Assembly (NCBI GenBank): GCA_025267735.1
Contig: CM046307.1
Span: forward strand, 60,941,395 to 61,005,394
Length of the DNA stretch: 64,000 bases
Source of the DNA: Mactra quadrangularis
Taxonomy: Eukaryota > Mollusca > Bivalvia > Venerida > Mactridae
Direction: 5' to 3'
Shown in pieces: positions 24,130 to 35,307 of this stretch (its first letter is position 1; every line of letters starts with the position of its first letter). The notes under the pieces were generated by a model. The model did no database searches. It was not told the DNA's origin and was given only the letters and a program-made list of their open reading frames with translations. Both the position numbers and the translations under genes were made by a program.

Positions 24130-24480
24130 TATTTGTTAACTATGGTGTGAAATAAATTTTTATTTCACTGAGAGTCTCAGCTCCTAAAAGCATATTTTTA
24201 CAAGTAACATAGCAACAAGTGAAAATGCTGCATTCTAACTTCTAAGTTGATGAATTGAAATAAAAAAGATTTTGCACCAAAGCTGACTAACATTCTGTTT
24301 CTTTCATGATTAGTTCTGTGTATTGTTTGACATATTTTACACAAATTTTAACTTGACATAATTTCTTCTCCTATATGATGTCATTTATTTTCTGAAATGA
24401 AGAAATTTTTAAGGATAAAAATGTAAGATTATTTTTACTACACCACATTTTGCTGTAAAGCATGAAATAAAATACCATTT
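24130..24480. repeat. Dispersed repeat family 2, copy 2
   Basis: Matches 3330-3560 in order: TTTTTATTTCACTGAGAGT, CATATTTTTACAAGTAAC, GAATTGAAATAAAAAAGAT, TTCTGTTTCTTTCATGATTAG and ATATTTTACACAAATTTTAA. Non-coding. Confidence 0.6.
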
Positions 24481-25261
24481 TTCACTTGGGAAAATCTATG
24501 AATTATATAATTTTAGGTTTCACTAAAACAGGCTTATATAAGAGGCTGAAGCAGGCAATATCTGACACAATATATTTTTTTATTTCCAACTATTGCTACT
24601 ATTTTGTTTCTGTCTTTAGTGAATTTGAACCATGTCTGCCACTTGAGAATTTAAGACTTCATGGGCTGTATAGTTTGATATTCTTAAAACCCTAAAATTC
24701 CTGATATTCATTATTTCAGCTACTTTAATATACTTAAGAAAAACTCAAATATCCTGAAATTCAGGACCAGTCATGAAAACATTCACTCATGTTATTAAAT
24801 GTTTAGATTGTGGTTATAGGACTTGACTTGCATTACAAGGTCAAACAAAATAAGCACTCGCACCAGAGTCCTTATATTAGTAAAAATACAAACATTTGCC
24901 GATTTAATTTTTCTTCACAATATTGATTGTTAAAACCTTGATATGTGATACTGTTTTCGTAAAATTTATCATGATTTCAATATTTCTATTTTGTGGCAAT
25001 TGACATACACTGCTTACTTCCAGTTAAATCATGACATGTAATCTGATTGGTTGAAAACTCGGCACTACTTTTCCCATTATTTGTCAATGTCAATTAAGTG
25101 CGCTTAATTTTTTACTTAATTTTCTAAACACTATGCCTAATTTAATTGCAAGCAGCAAGTCAGTTGTGTAGATAAATCATTGCAAACTTGTGTTAATAAA
25201 ATAATCATCAACTTTAGGAAGTATTAGACACAGGCAACTGGCACGGTCCTGAATCAAAAGG
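24481..25261. other. Unassigned, with one CACTCGCACCAGAGTCC motif
   Basis: No gene. At 24855 CACTCGCACCAGAGTCC resembles the end of the palindromic hAT-like family at 39255 and 46780. Its inverse, GACTCTGGTGCCAGTG, ends at 29856. These may be the outer ends of one large element, but similarity stops after about 17 bp and the flanks agree at only 5 of 8. Confidence 0.4.
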
Positions 25262-25377
25262 ATTATATATACATGTAAGATATACTATTAAAAAAAAGGT
25301 AGTTTTTAACCAAGTTCAATCAGAGGCCAGTTTCTCCATCATTGATAATTTTATTTTACAGATTAATACATGTGGGC

Positions 25378-25973
25378 TAGGGTTTCAAAATTGAAAAAAA
25401 AATCATACCGGTAATCGATCATCGGAAATTATCAAACAACCCTTTTCAGTCAATCATCGATTATATAATCGAAACATTTACTCTGGGTTTACTTGGGATT
25501 TCCGAAAATATATTACCATACATTGCAATGGTTTAAGTGATTTTGTTTCATATAATAGAATATTTAAATCATGCATAATAAGCTTATAATTTTTGGTTTA
25601 GTGGCTGTTTATGTTTAATATTAAAATCAATTTTCGGACATTTTATGTACCAAAACAGTATAGAAAAGGGCTAAAGTCCAAAAATGGCAAATTCCATGTC
25701 GCTGACCAAGAATATCAACACTGATCTCAATGATTTACAATAATTTTAAGTAGTAGTAAAATGTATCCATCATGTTTTAATTAAAAAGAGCTTTATTCTC
25801 ATAAAATATCTTTCTTAAGTTATATTGATTAATTAAAACTAGAATGTCTTATTGTCAATAAAAATGAATAACCAACAATAGCGATTATCGATTATTGAAC
25901 TTCATAATCGATTGTCTCCCACTTCTAATGAAACGATCATTATCGATTACAATCGATCATTGTTTAATCCCTA
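25378..25973. mobile_element. hAT-type MITE (TAGGGTTTCAAAAT), perfect 8-bp TSD
   Basis: Starts TAGGGTTTCAAAATTG and ends GTTTAATCCCTA, flanked by exact ATGTGGGC duplications (25370-25377; 25974-25981). Subterminal ATCGATTA/AATCGAT blocks are inverted at the two ends. 596 bp, no coding. Same family, opposite orientation, at 52812-53431. Confidence 0.9.
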
Positions 25974-26416
25974 ATGTGGGCAAAGCTAAGGCTTTGCTCT
26001 TTCAAATGACACTAACATATTTTGCATTTGCCAAATAATAAGGTTGTAGGTTGATTTTGAACATCACTGTATTGGATTAAACAAATTTAGTTTACTTGAT
26101 ACAAAGTCGCAAGAACTGCATACTAGTACACAATAGACGTTACATCATGTGCTCAATAATGACTGTACTAAAGATGTTATAATGAAGAAAAACATTTGAT
26201 TTAATTACTAGATCAACTTCTTGAATACTCATATGGACTGCATTAAAAATATTTGATGATGGATTGCATGCGTAAATATCCTTGTTTTACTTAGTTTATT
26301 CGATTTAACAGTACATAATTTGCCATCAATTGTGTATTTTGTTCTTGTGAGTTTTGTACCGACTAAACTAGATCTGTTTGTTTGATCATGATGTTTGAAA
26401 TCAGCCCATGACTTTA

Positions 26417-26770
26417 GGCCATGCCATACCGGAATTTAGTTAAGCGTCCGCGTGCGCGTAGGTTTTGGAGTCCTCAATCCAAAAAAGAAGGGAAAAATGT
26501 GTTTGACACATTTTTCATCGTATGCTATTGATCATAACCCTGTACCATTAATACAATATATAACATATGTATTGCATGAAAAACACTAGTCATTTTATAT
26601 TAAATTCAGATCATTGTTTCATATTATAATGATGTTTTCCATATAATGCATTGGTTTTTTTTCCATAAAATACTTGTGTTTATGTTTTCATTTTGTGTGT
26701 TTTTGTGAATAGGTACCTAGGTTTGTCAATCTTGAGTTGACGCTGAACAAAATTCCAGTTTGGCATGGCC
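26417..26770. mobile_element. PIF/Harbinger-type MITE, copy 1
   Basis: Ends GGCCATGCCATACCGGAATT and the inverse AATTCCAGTTTGGCATGGCC, flanked by TTA and CTA. Subterminal AAGCGTCCGCGTGCGCGTAGG is shared with 48330-48748. Three copies of this family lie in the window. The 3-bp TTA target suggests PIF/Harbinger. Confidence 0.8.
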
Positions 26771-26891
26771 CTAATACTCATTGTATGCAACAGATGTTGA
26801 TGTCATTTGAAAAAAAGCAAAGCCTTAGCTACACCCGCATTATTAAATAAGTGAAATAAATAAATTTATGATGGAGAAACTGGCCTCTAAG

Positions 26892-29423
26892 GGGTATAGA
26901 TAGATAGCGAAAACAACTTGTTTTCGCGAAAACAACTTTTTTATACGAAAACAACCTGTTAAATTAATCTTATATGTTATTTCAAACAAAACTTAATATT
27001 TTATGAAAGCATATTATAAAATACGTTAAATGAGCAAGTTGTGGTACAAAATTTCGAAAAATAATGATTTTATAGCCGATTTTCTTGTTTTAGCGGATCA
27101 CAACTGAAAGTCGATCAAAATGCTACGTTGAAGTTCTATACGAAAACAGCCTATAAAATGTTTATTTTTTCATGTTTAACATAATTTATATATTTTATGT
27201 AATAAATACATATCATGGATACTTGTTTTTATATTACCTTATTAACAATAAATGGAAATAATTATGATATAACTGTTTTTCTTCACGAAAACAACTAGAT
27301 CTACCAATATAGCTGTTTAGCTCTCATACGAAAACAACTTAACAAACTGTAAAATCATTATTTTCTGTGTTTTTATTTGAGCTCTTTTTACATTAACATC
27401 ATTTCTTTAGACACTTGATTGGTAATTAATTATAATAATAGAAAAATAATGATGTTACGACATGTTGATTTCACGAAATCAACATTATGTCTGACTAACG
27501 AAAACAACTTTTCAGTACGAAAACAACTAAAAAAATTCATTCTTTTTTACGCTTAATCCAAACATAAGATGTTTTGTTGATAAACATTATGATTGACTGA
27601 TTGTTGTTATTGTTGATATAAAGTTGTTTTCGTGAAATTGACAGATAGTTGTTTTCTTAGAAAAAGTTGTTTTTGTGAGGCTGACTGATAGTTTTTTTCG
27701 TAGGAAAAGTTGTTTCATAGAAATAGTGGTTTTTGTGAGACTGACTGATTGTTATGCACATAGAGACTATCAGCTACTTGGATATAAAAGTTGTTTTCGT
27801 AGAAAAGGTTGTTTTCGTGAGACTGATTGTTGCTTTCATATATGAGTTGTTTTCGTAGAAAATTTGTTTTCGTGAGATTGACTGATTGTTGTTTTCGTAG
27901 AAATAGTTTTTTCGTGAGATTGACTGATTGTTGTTTTCGTAGAAAATGTTGTTTTCGTGAGACAGACTGAGTGTTGCTTTCGTATAAAAGTTGTTTTCGT
28001 AGAAAAGTTTTTTTTCATGAGGCTGACTGTTGTTTTGGTAGGGAAAAGTTGTTTTCGTAGAAATAGTTGTTTTCGTGAGACTAACTGATTGTTGTTTCGT
28101 ATAAAAGTTGTTTTTGTAGAAAAAGTTGTTTTGTTACGATGGATAAAATCATTATTTTCCTATCATTTTATTTACTTACCAATCAAATGTCTTAAGAAAT
28201 GATGTGAGGTTAAAAAGAACATAATTGAAAACACAGTTAATTAGCAAAAATGCAATCAATTAATATATTTATTAAGAAAGATTTTTACCATGCTAAACAT
28301 GAATAAATAAACATTTTATAGGTTGTTTTCGTAAATAACTTCAAGGAAGCAATTAGACCGACTTCCCATTGTGATCCACTAAAACAAGAAAATCGGCTAT
28401 AAAATCATTATTTTCCAGAATTTTGTACCAAAACTTGCTCATTTAACGTGTTTTTAATATGCTTTCATAAAATATTAAGCTTTGTTTGAAATAACATATA
28501 ATATTTATTTAACAGGTTGTTTTCGTAAAAAAAGTTGTTTTCGCGAAAACAAGTTGTTTTCGCTATCTATCTATACCGTTTTTTTTTCGTAGGAAAAGTT
28601 GTTTCATAGAAATAGTGGTTTTTGTGAGACTGACTGATTGTTATGCACATAGAGACTATCAGCTACTTCGATATAAGAGTTGTTTTCGTAGAAAAGGTTG
28701 TTTTCGTGAGACTGATTGTTGCTTTCGTATATAAGTTGTTTTCGTAGAAATAGTTTTTTCGTGAGATTGACTGATTGTTGTTTTCGTAGAAAATGTTGTT
28801 TTCGTGAGACAGACTGAGTGTTGCTTTCGTATAAAAGTTGTTTTCTTAGAAAAGGTTTTTTTCGTGAGGCTGACTGTTGTTTTCGTAGGGAAAAGTTGTT
28901 TTCGTAGAAATAGTTGTTTTCGTGAGACTAACTGATTGTTGTTTCGTATAAAAGTTGTTTTCGTAGAAAAAGTTGTTTTGTTACGATGGATAAAATCATT
29001 ATTTTCCTATCATTTTATTTACTTACCAATCAAATGTCTTAAGAAATGATGTGAGGTTAAAAAGAACATAATTGAAAACACAGTTAATTAGCAGAAATGC
29101 AATCAATTAATATATTTATTACGAAAGATTTTTACCATGCTAAACATGAATAAATAAACATTTTATAGGTTGTTTTCGTAAAGAACTTCAAGGAAGCAAT
29201 TAGACCGACTTCCCATTGTGATCCACTAAAACAAGAAAATCGGTTATAAAATCATTATTTTCCGGAATTTTGTACCAAAACTCGCTCATTTAACGTGTTT
29301 TTAATATGCTTTCATAAAATAGTAAGCTTTGTTTGAAATAACATATAATATTTATTTAACAGGTTGTTTTCGTAAAAAAAGTTGTTTTCGCGAAAACAAG
29401 TTGTTTTCGCTATCTATCTATAC
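26892..29423. mobile_element. Foldback element rich in TTGTTTTCG, with 11-bp TSD
   Basis: Ends GTATAGATAGATAGCG and its inverse CGCTATCTATCTATAC, flanked by exact TGGCCTCTAAG copies (26881-26891; 29424-29434). The opposite arm of the host palindrome shows the empty site AGAGGCCAG. Arms (about 26892-27470 and 28135-28575) share CGAAAACAACTTGTTTTCGC and AATAATGATTTTATAGCCGA. The centre is an irregular array of TTGTTTTCGTAGAAA and GTGAGACTGACTGATTG. No coding. Confidence 0.85.
27688..29423. repeat. Tandem duplication, about 870 bp, within the foldback element
   Basis: About 27688-28577 is repeated at about 28578-29423 with few differences, including GCACATAGAGACTATCAGCT and GTTACGATGGATAAAATCAT. 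Copy 2 lacks one internal unit of about 50-60 bp present at about 27841-27900. High identity means a recent segmental event inside a transposon. The 60-codon minus frame at 27836-28018 is a repeat artefact. Confidence 0.85.
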
Positions 29424-29722
29424 TGGCCTCTAAGTGAAATTGGTTAAAAACTAACATTTTTTTAGTAATACATGTATACCTTATATGACTTGTATATATA
29501 GTATTTTTGATTAGAGACCATGCTGGCCCCCTGTGGTATTAGATACAAACTTGTAACTGAGCAGTATTTTAGAAAACTGTTAAATCTTTGAATTTAGACC
29601 ATTATTTTCTATTAGCTATTAGCTAAATCAAAGAAAAATAGTTAAGACCATACACACTGTAAAATTTTTTCAAAACCATGTATATTAAGCATAAGATAGT
29701 GTACATATATAGGGGGGGACAA

Positions 29723-29808
29723 TATATTGCGGCTTAGCGCAAAACTGTAGTAACTCACTCTTTTTTTCTAACTTGAGTTAAGACCGTTTTGTGCTAAGCC
29801 TGCGATAT
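29723..29808. mobile_element. 86-bp hairpin mini-MITE
   Basis: ATATTGCGGCTTAGCGCAAAAC pairs with GTTTTGTGCTAAGCC..GCGATAT, with a further block AGTAACTCACTC in the loop arm. A diverged relative with AGCACAAAATGG and GAGTGAGTTACGACCG is at 51246-51336. Could form a stable RNA hairpin. Confidence 0.6.
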
Positions 29809-30149
29809 AGTGATGTGATATTACATGATCAGAAGTTACTGACTCTGGTGCCAGTGATAGTTAGCTCAATTGGTTGTGTGTCTTGTTTCTGATAAAGTCT
29901 CTCTGTCAGAACTACATGTCTTTTTTCTGTGAGTTTAATAATTGTGAGACATTTAATTATCCCTCCTAAGTCTGTGTCAATTTTGTTTAGAAAGTAAGTT
30001 GTTTGCTACAATAAGATACAGTGCCATTCAAAATTACCTTTATACTTATAAAAAAAGCTGGTTCTTCATTGATACAAATACATTCTATTTCAGATGTATT
30101 TACACCTATAAGTTATGATAGATTGTAAAAAGTGGAGCAATTGTTATTA
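29809..30149. other. No recognised feature
   Basis: Contains the GACTCTGGTGCCAGTG motif ending at 29856 (see 24481-25261). Otherwise nothing supportable. Confidence 0.4.
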
Positions 30150-30453
30150 TTATACCCCCGCTTCGAAGAAGAGGGGGGTATACTGTTTTACCCTTGTCCG
30201 TGCGTGCGTGCGTCCGTTACAAAATTTCCGTCGCAGCAGTTTTCTCAGCAACTATAACATGCAGCAGCCTAATACTTTGCATATTGCTTCATCCCATGGT
30301 CCCATGGTGTAAAGCGATTTCATGCTCCTTGCTCATCTACTTCCTGTTTGTCGCATATTTTTAGATTTTGTTAAATGAAAGTTACATTATGATAGTCATA
30401 TTTCTCACAGCGGGGGTATCACTAGTGAGCATTAGCTCACAGATTTACTTGTT
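30150..30453 (+). mobile_element. Mini Helentron-like element (TATACCCCCGC), copy 1
   Basis: Begins TATACCCCCGCTTCGAAGAA and ends GCGGGGGTATCACTAGTGAG, then a perfect hairpin GTGAGC..GCTCAC and TTACTTGTT. Nearly the same sequence occurs at 41458-41728. The 3' hairpin followed by CTTGTT parallels the larger elements at 12172 and 49597. The open frame 30115-30312 crosses the element border and is not a gene. Confidence 0.8.
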
Positions 30454-30739
30454 CTTTGAGTATGTATCTAATTTAAAAGATACGTTTTTAATTTCTGAAG
30501 TATTAGTAAAAATTATAGACAATTAATACATTAATTTTACAAAGAGTTCAACTGAAATTACGAATGGCACTGTATGTTCTTAATACAGTTCTGTGGCGCA
30601 TTTCACTAAAATCTTACGAGCAAAGTCATCGTAAGTCAATTGCAAGAAACATAATATTGTCATTTTTTGGCCAATCAATTCCAAATGTTACTGAGTTGTG
30701 TAGAATTTTGTATATCTTTTGAATATCATATCAGAGTTA

Positions 30740-31164
30740 GGCCATGCCATATCGGAATTTTGTTAAGTGTATGCATGAGAGTAGGTTTTAGAGTCCTCAA
30801 TCAAAATAAAAAAAATTGTTGGTTATATTTTCTAAAATAATTCCGATGTTCCGGAATTCAATACGACAATTTAATTCAGGGAAAATTATGTTCGTCAACG
30901 ACGTTATTCATCCTAAGCAATTTTTCATAACCGCATCATTATTACAATATATATTTTACGTGAAAATTTTTTTATATTAAATACAGACCATTGTTTCATA
31001 TTATGAGGATGTTGTTCTATTGAAAAGATATATATAATGCATTGTTTTTTGTCGTAAAAAATATTTGTGTTTTCGTTTATGGTTTGTGTGCTTTTGTGAA
31101 TAGGTACCTAGGTTTGTCAAATTTGGGTTGACGACGCTTAACAGAATTCCGATTTGGCATGGCC
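30740..31164. mobile_element. PIF/Harbinger-type MITE, copy 2
   Basis: Ends GGCCATGCCATATCGGAATT and the inverse AATTCCGATTTGGCATGGCC, with TTA on both sides (30737-30739; 31165-31167). 425 bp. Close to 48330-48748, with which it shares TACCTAGGTTTGTCAA in inverse orientation. Non-coding. Confidence 0.85.
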
Positions 31165-31379
31165 TTATGTTTATTATCCTTTTGACTTTAAATGGCATAA
31201 TTATGAATTTGACTTACGATAACAGTTTTTGTAAAAAAAATTGTGAAAAGGTGCTCTGGTTATTAAATGCTTGAATCTAGAGATCTTAGCCTCTCCAGGA
31301 ACTGTGAATAGGATGACTATCTGCTATAGATATGACAAAAGAATAAGCAAATAAGTAGGGTGAAGAACATTTTTCTTTC

Positions 31380-31720
31380 ATGATTTATGGTAAAATGTGG
31401 TGTTATTTGATAAATATAAATTGTCAATATAAATTTTTAAATTTTCATTATAGTGACAATATAATTTTATATTTTCATCATCAGTGATGTCATCTTGAAA
31501 AATAAATGGCGTCATCTTGGAGAAGAAATGACATTGGGTTATAATTTGTGTAAATTACCTCTAACAAAGCACAGAACTAAGCACACAAAAAAAACAATAT
31601 TTATCAACTTTGGCGATTTTTTTATTTCATCTTGTGAACTCAGAAAACCACTGTATACTACTCGTGAAAATATGTATTCTGAGCTCTCTTGGTGAAATAA
31701 AAATAGCCTTACCTAACTTT
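31380..31720. repeat. Dispersed repeat family 2, copy 3
   Basis: Resembles copy 1 in inverse order: ATTTTCATTATAGTGACAAT, GATGTCATCTTGAAAAATAA, GTGAACTCAGAAAACC, GTGAAAATATGTATTCTGAG and TTGGTGAAATAAAAATAG. The 66-codon frame at 31495-31695 shares short peptide patches with the inverse frame at 3359-3541, but this follows from DNA similarity and neither looks like a complete gene. Confidence 0.55.
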
Positions 31721-32439
31721 CTGCTTGCATACTCATTTTTTGAATCTGACAAACTCGCAGTCTAGGTCTAGATTAGCTGGCCCTTGCTGTATTATGATAT
31801 TTGTTGATTGGTCAGCTCAAAGGTCAGATAACTTAGCTGTACTTTATAGAAGGATTTAAGACTAAAATGGTCGTAAGACCTTTGATAATATGGGCCCCTG
31901 TAGCATATCTGTTTAAGGAGATAGTAAAGCATCATGCCATTTACTATTATGTTTTGTTCAAACTTTTCAGGATATTTATCTAGTATAATGATAATGATGA
32001 TTGTTGGTGAAGATTATATATGTATAATATGATATGATGATGGTGAATGACTTGTAGACAGTACTGTAACACAGATATATCATGGTATGTTGTCATTTAT
32101 TTTATTGAAGTCTCTCAATAGACTATATCTGGAATTCAAATATTTGTGTTTTCTCATGAGGTACAAACAAACTCACTCTTCCCGATATAAATATGTGTAC
32201 TAAAGGATTTATTCTTTATTCTGTGCTTTTCAGCAATAATATGTAATAACTTTGTTTGTACTGCCTTCTAATAAATGGAAAACCCCACCAATTTGAGTTC
32301 TGAATTAGGTCTATTTTAGTCATTGCTTTAAGTTTTCTCAAGCACTAGTCTGATTTGTCTCACCCATATTATTAAATGACATCAAATAGTGTTTATATAT
32401 GTACAATAATGACTAACTTTCTTTATCCTTAAAATCCCA
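31721..32439. other. No recognised feature
   Basis: AT-rich. An imperfect ATGATGATT-rich tract lies at about 31985-32045. No gene seen. Confidence 0.45.
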
Positions 32440-32827
32440 ATTGATCCTGTGAGCTTTGATTGTTTGCTTCAAATCCTTCCTACAAAAACTGAATCAAGCT
32501 GTGAAGTAGGTCATAAGCAAAAATATTTGAGCATATGATTCAGACTAAACAATGTTAACCACACACAAGCTAATGCAGGCATTTTCTGACAAAGAAATGT
32601 ATAATGGCTATATTGGCACTTTTTGAATCTGTTTTGGCTTTTTTGCCGATCTTCTAGATTAACTTTATATTCAATCTTAGTGCAGAGGAATTGAAATTGG
32701 CAATCGATATTGAAAGGACCAATTCAGAATTTCAGGGAAAGAAAGATGGAAGTTATTTTATGCTCTACATTATGTCATTTAATATTTTGAGAAGTGAGAG
32801 AAATCAGCATAAATCATGTGCTTTTTA
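32440..32827. repeat. Dispersed repeat family 1, diverged copy
   Basis: Shares GAATTTCAGGGAAAGAAAGA, TTATTTTATGCTCTACATTA and TGTCATTTAATATTTTGAGA with the 3' parts of the copies at 14085 and 45385. Weakly conserved elsewhere. Confidence 0.4.
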
Positions 32828-32992
32828 CGAGGGTTGATAAAAAATAAACTGGATTGTTTGAACCTTAAGCTGCATTGTGAAATAAGATAAATAAAAATGT
32901 ATATAAAAGTTTTGGGAGTTCATCTGCAATAGAATACTGAAAACGGTACTGAAAATTTTGACAAACAATGAAGATATAGTAATTTGAATGAG

Positions 32993-32994
<2 letters not shown>

Positions 32995-33074
<80 letters not shown>
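32995..33074. repeat. (TA)n microsatellite
   Basis: About 75-80 bp of nearly uninterrupted TA, expected to be length-polymorphic and to extrude cruciforms. It lies inside the mariner-like element. The Tyr/Ile-rich frame across it is an artefact. Confidence 0.95.
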
Positions 33075-33076
<2 letters not shown>

Positions 33077-33109
33077 TCACGGAGCACGGTAAATCGACAC
33101 TGATAACGT

Positions 33110-33885
33110 CGTTGACGTTGCGCTCTATCACACCATCTCCTTCGCTTCCTTACTGCCGATTGTGACTTGGTTTTGGGGATGAAGGACTATGACCAGGTTT
33201 CATCTGTTGTTCTGATACGTCTAAGGAACTAATCCCTTTTCTTGATTTACTCTAGAAGGCAGACTCGTGATTCTTGCACGTGGCGGACCAACTCAGTGTC
33301 TTTTAAGAGGTGTGGGAACAAGTGCGCGTGCATCTGTTGTCAATAAACAAGTTTGATTAAAGTAAATTTGACTTTATGAGCCAGAAACATTGAAATGAAT
33401 AACATATAAGATAATCATATGAAATAAATATCATTTATTGATAATATTTAGTTGAATAATTACAATTTAACATAAACTAAAATAGTCTCATTATAAAAAA
33501 GAAAATGTTATATTTTTTCATGGTCATTATCATTACTAAATATGTCGCATAGTAAAAGAAAATTAATGTGTGCAAAATATTTTTCATTTTGAATCCCTTG
33601 CAAGAAAAGTCTGTATTATACCGTAGCTCAAATCAATTTGCCATTAACTCCCGAATGGACAACTGTCTGTCATTTGCCAGTCTGTGTGGCCACTGATGTT
33701 ATCAACGTCCTGTTTTATCTTCTTTCTCCCTCTTCCTTCTTTGATGATGGCGTCAATATTTACTTCTCCAAATCGCCTGTGGCAATTGTAAACAACTTTT
33801 CTGCTATCTCCATGCTTCCCAAGCCTAGCTCCAATTTTTTACAAGTTCTCAAGAGAGTTTTGCCTTTATGCCGGAAAAACTTAAT
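33110..33885 (-). pseudogene. Mariner transposase pseudogene
   Basis: On the minus strand, scattered frames give mariner-type pieces in order. An N-terminal HTH-like IKFFRHKGKT-type start lies near 33880. RQLSIRELMANLI at about 33630-33670 matches the second HTH region. LFPHLLKDTE (33297-33321) matches the VPxLL segment. A DETW motif (33193-33204), the second catalytic Asp region of DDD transposases, is followed by PKTKSQSAV. Frameshifts and stops separate these pieces, so it cannot make a working enzyme. Confidence 0.8.
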
Positions 33886-34305
33886 AATTGTTCTTATTTC
33901 AAGTTTTTTGTGAACGCCATTTTTATGTTAGGTTTTATTGTGCCAACGTTATTCAAACTGAGGTTGTTATAATATGCGCTGATCAAATGGCCTCAAGTTT
34001 TGCAAATACGTCAATAAATGAAGATGCGACGTTTTCCCAGATTTTTATGTACGCTGCATTTTTGTAAACAACACAAACCATCTTTTAACAATTAATAAAA
34101 CATTAAAAAATTTGCTGCACCATGGCAGCGTTACCATGGTTTTTGGAAACGAAATTTTGAAGAAAAATATAAGCTTTATTATAGAAATTTTAAATCAACA
34201 TTTTGTATATACATTGAAATTTTTACTGATGTATAGAAATGTTCATTTGAAGTAATACTTATTATTTGAGAGTAAAAATCCGGTTTATTTTTTATCAACC
34301 CTCGT

Positions 34306-34417
34306 ATACGTCTGTTTGAAAAACAGGACATATTATGTTATGATTTTGTCCGTCTGGCTGTCCGTCTGTCTGGACAGCACTTGGGCTGATAATGCCCCGC
34401 CTAGCAGAGCTCTTGTT
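34306..34417 (+). mobile_element. Very short Helentron-like remnant
   Basis: Begins ATACGTCTGTTTGAAAAACA, has a GTCCGTCTGGCTGTCCGTC patch, and ends GCAGAGCTCTTGTT, the same terminal CTCTTGTT as the elements at 12172 and 49597. About 112 bp, an internally deleted copy. It begins at the TSD of the mariner-like element. Confidence 0.6.
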
Positions 34418-34454
34418 TACTTTATTATTAACTGTTTAGAACACTTATCTATAG

Positions 34455-34723
34455 TAGGGCTGCAGCAATTTGATTCAATACATCAAAAATTGATTGAGAG
34501 GGCACTATTTTGATTTTGGAACTTTGGTTTCGATACCAGCCTTTAAACTTGTCTACAGAAGATACTTTTAGTTCCTCTGATAAACTATTTAAGCTTAATG
34601 AATGTATTGATGTACATCTGGAATGAACTATACTATTCAATAAATCAAATCATTTTAAAGAAAACAAAAATCGAATCGCATCAAATCGACTTTCCAACTT
34701 TCCAGTGAATTGTTGCAGCTCTA
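34455..34723. mobile_element. hAT-type MITE (TAGGGCTGCAGCAAT ends)
   Basis: Starts TAGGGCTGCAGCAATTTGAT and ends ATTGTTGCAGCTCTA, inverted ends. The 8-bp flanks ATCTATAG and TTCTATAG match 7 of 8. 269 bp, non-coding. Frames on both strands here are artefacts. Confidence 0.8.
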
Positions 34724-34731
34724 TTCTATAG

Positions 34732-35307
34732 ACCTTGATGAATTTATCTGAACATATATGTACACAATTATAAAGAGTCTGTGATACATAGTTAGGATAC
34801 TCTATTAATCAATGCTTGCTTTCATGGTGTTTTGACCATGACAAGGTACTATATAATCAAATGTATCCTAGCTCAGTGTCTGTAGTCATGTGATCTACAA
34901 CAACAACTTATGAGAGAAAAAAATTAGTTTTTCACAGATTTTTCTTGCCAGACAAATAATTGAAATTTTATAGGCTGACAGCATGGTATACAGTTATATT
35001 ATGATTTTTCAAAGTGGCATTAGACTTATAAAAAACTTTAAAATCTTTTGATTGAGAAAAATGGGATTTCATGAAATCAAGTGATTTTAAATTAAATGTA
35101 TAGGAGAAAATGTCAGTAGCATAGATCTCTTATGAATTTTCCTGAATTTTAAAGAATAGTATTTTAACTGTACTTAAATGGTTAACTAAGAAAAAAACTG
35201 GGTTTTTATCGCAGTTAGATTGGTGGCCTGTTACTCTATTATAAATGTAATTAACCCCCTACATCTTTTGCATACACCAAGTGGTAAGTTCATAGGCTGA
35301 TTTCAGA
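34732..35307. other. Mostly unassigned
   Basis: A family-1-like GTAGTCATGTGATCTACAAC occurs at about 34881. No gene or element borders recognised. Confidence 0.45.

Larger units (their letters stand above)
25262..29500. repeat. Composite palindrome with three nested insertions
   Basis: The left arm (25262-25377 continuing at 25982-26040) is the inverse of 26785-26880 continuing at 29435-29500. Shared blocks are AGAGGCCAGTTTCTCCATCAT, GCAAAGCTAAGGCTTTGCT and TAGTTTTTAACCAA. The left arm is split by a hAT MITE, the loop holds a Harbinger-type MITE, and the right arm is split by a foldback element. Each empty site can be read from the opposite arm. Confidence 0.75.
32828..34304 (-). mobile_element. 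Mariner-like element with decayed transposase
   Basis: Inverted ends CGAGGGTTGATAAAAAATAA and its inverse TTATTTTTTATCAACCCTCG, flanked by TA (32826-32827; 34305-34306). At 1477 bp it is close to full-length mariner size. A broken minus-strand transposase lies at about 33110-33885, and a long (TA)n microsatellite occupies one side. Confidence 0.85.

Noticed and set aside
26892..29423. CRISPR-like array of TTGTTTTCGTAGAAA
   Set aside because: Spacing is irregular, spacers are themselves repeats, the unit is part of a foldback transposon and the genome is eukaryotic.
30170..30225. GTCCGTGCGTGCGTGCGTCC as a GC-rich regulatory site
   Set aside because: It is a short simple-sequence part of a mini Helentron-like element and varies in length in the second copy.
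32865..33131. Tyr/Ile-rich 88-codon minus frame
   Set aside because: It is the translated (TA)n microsatellite inside a mariner-like element.
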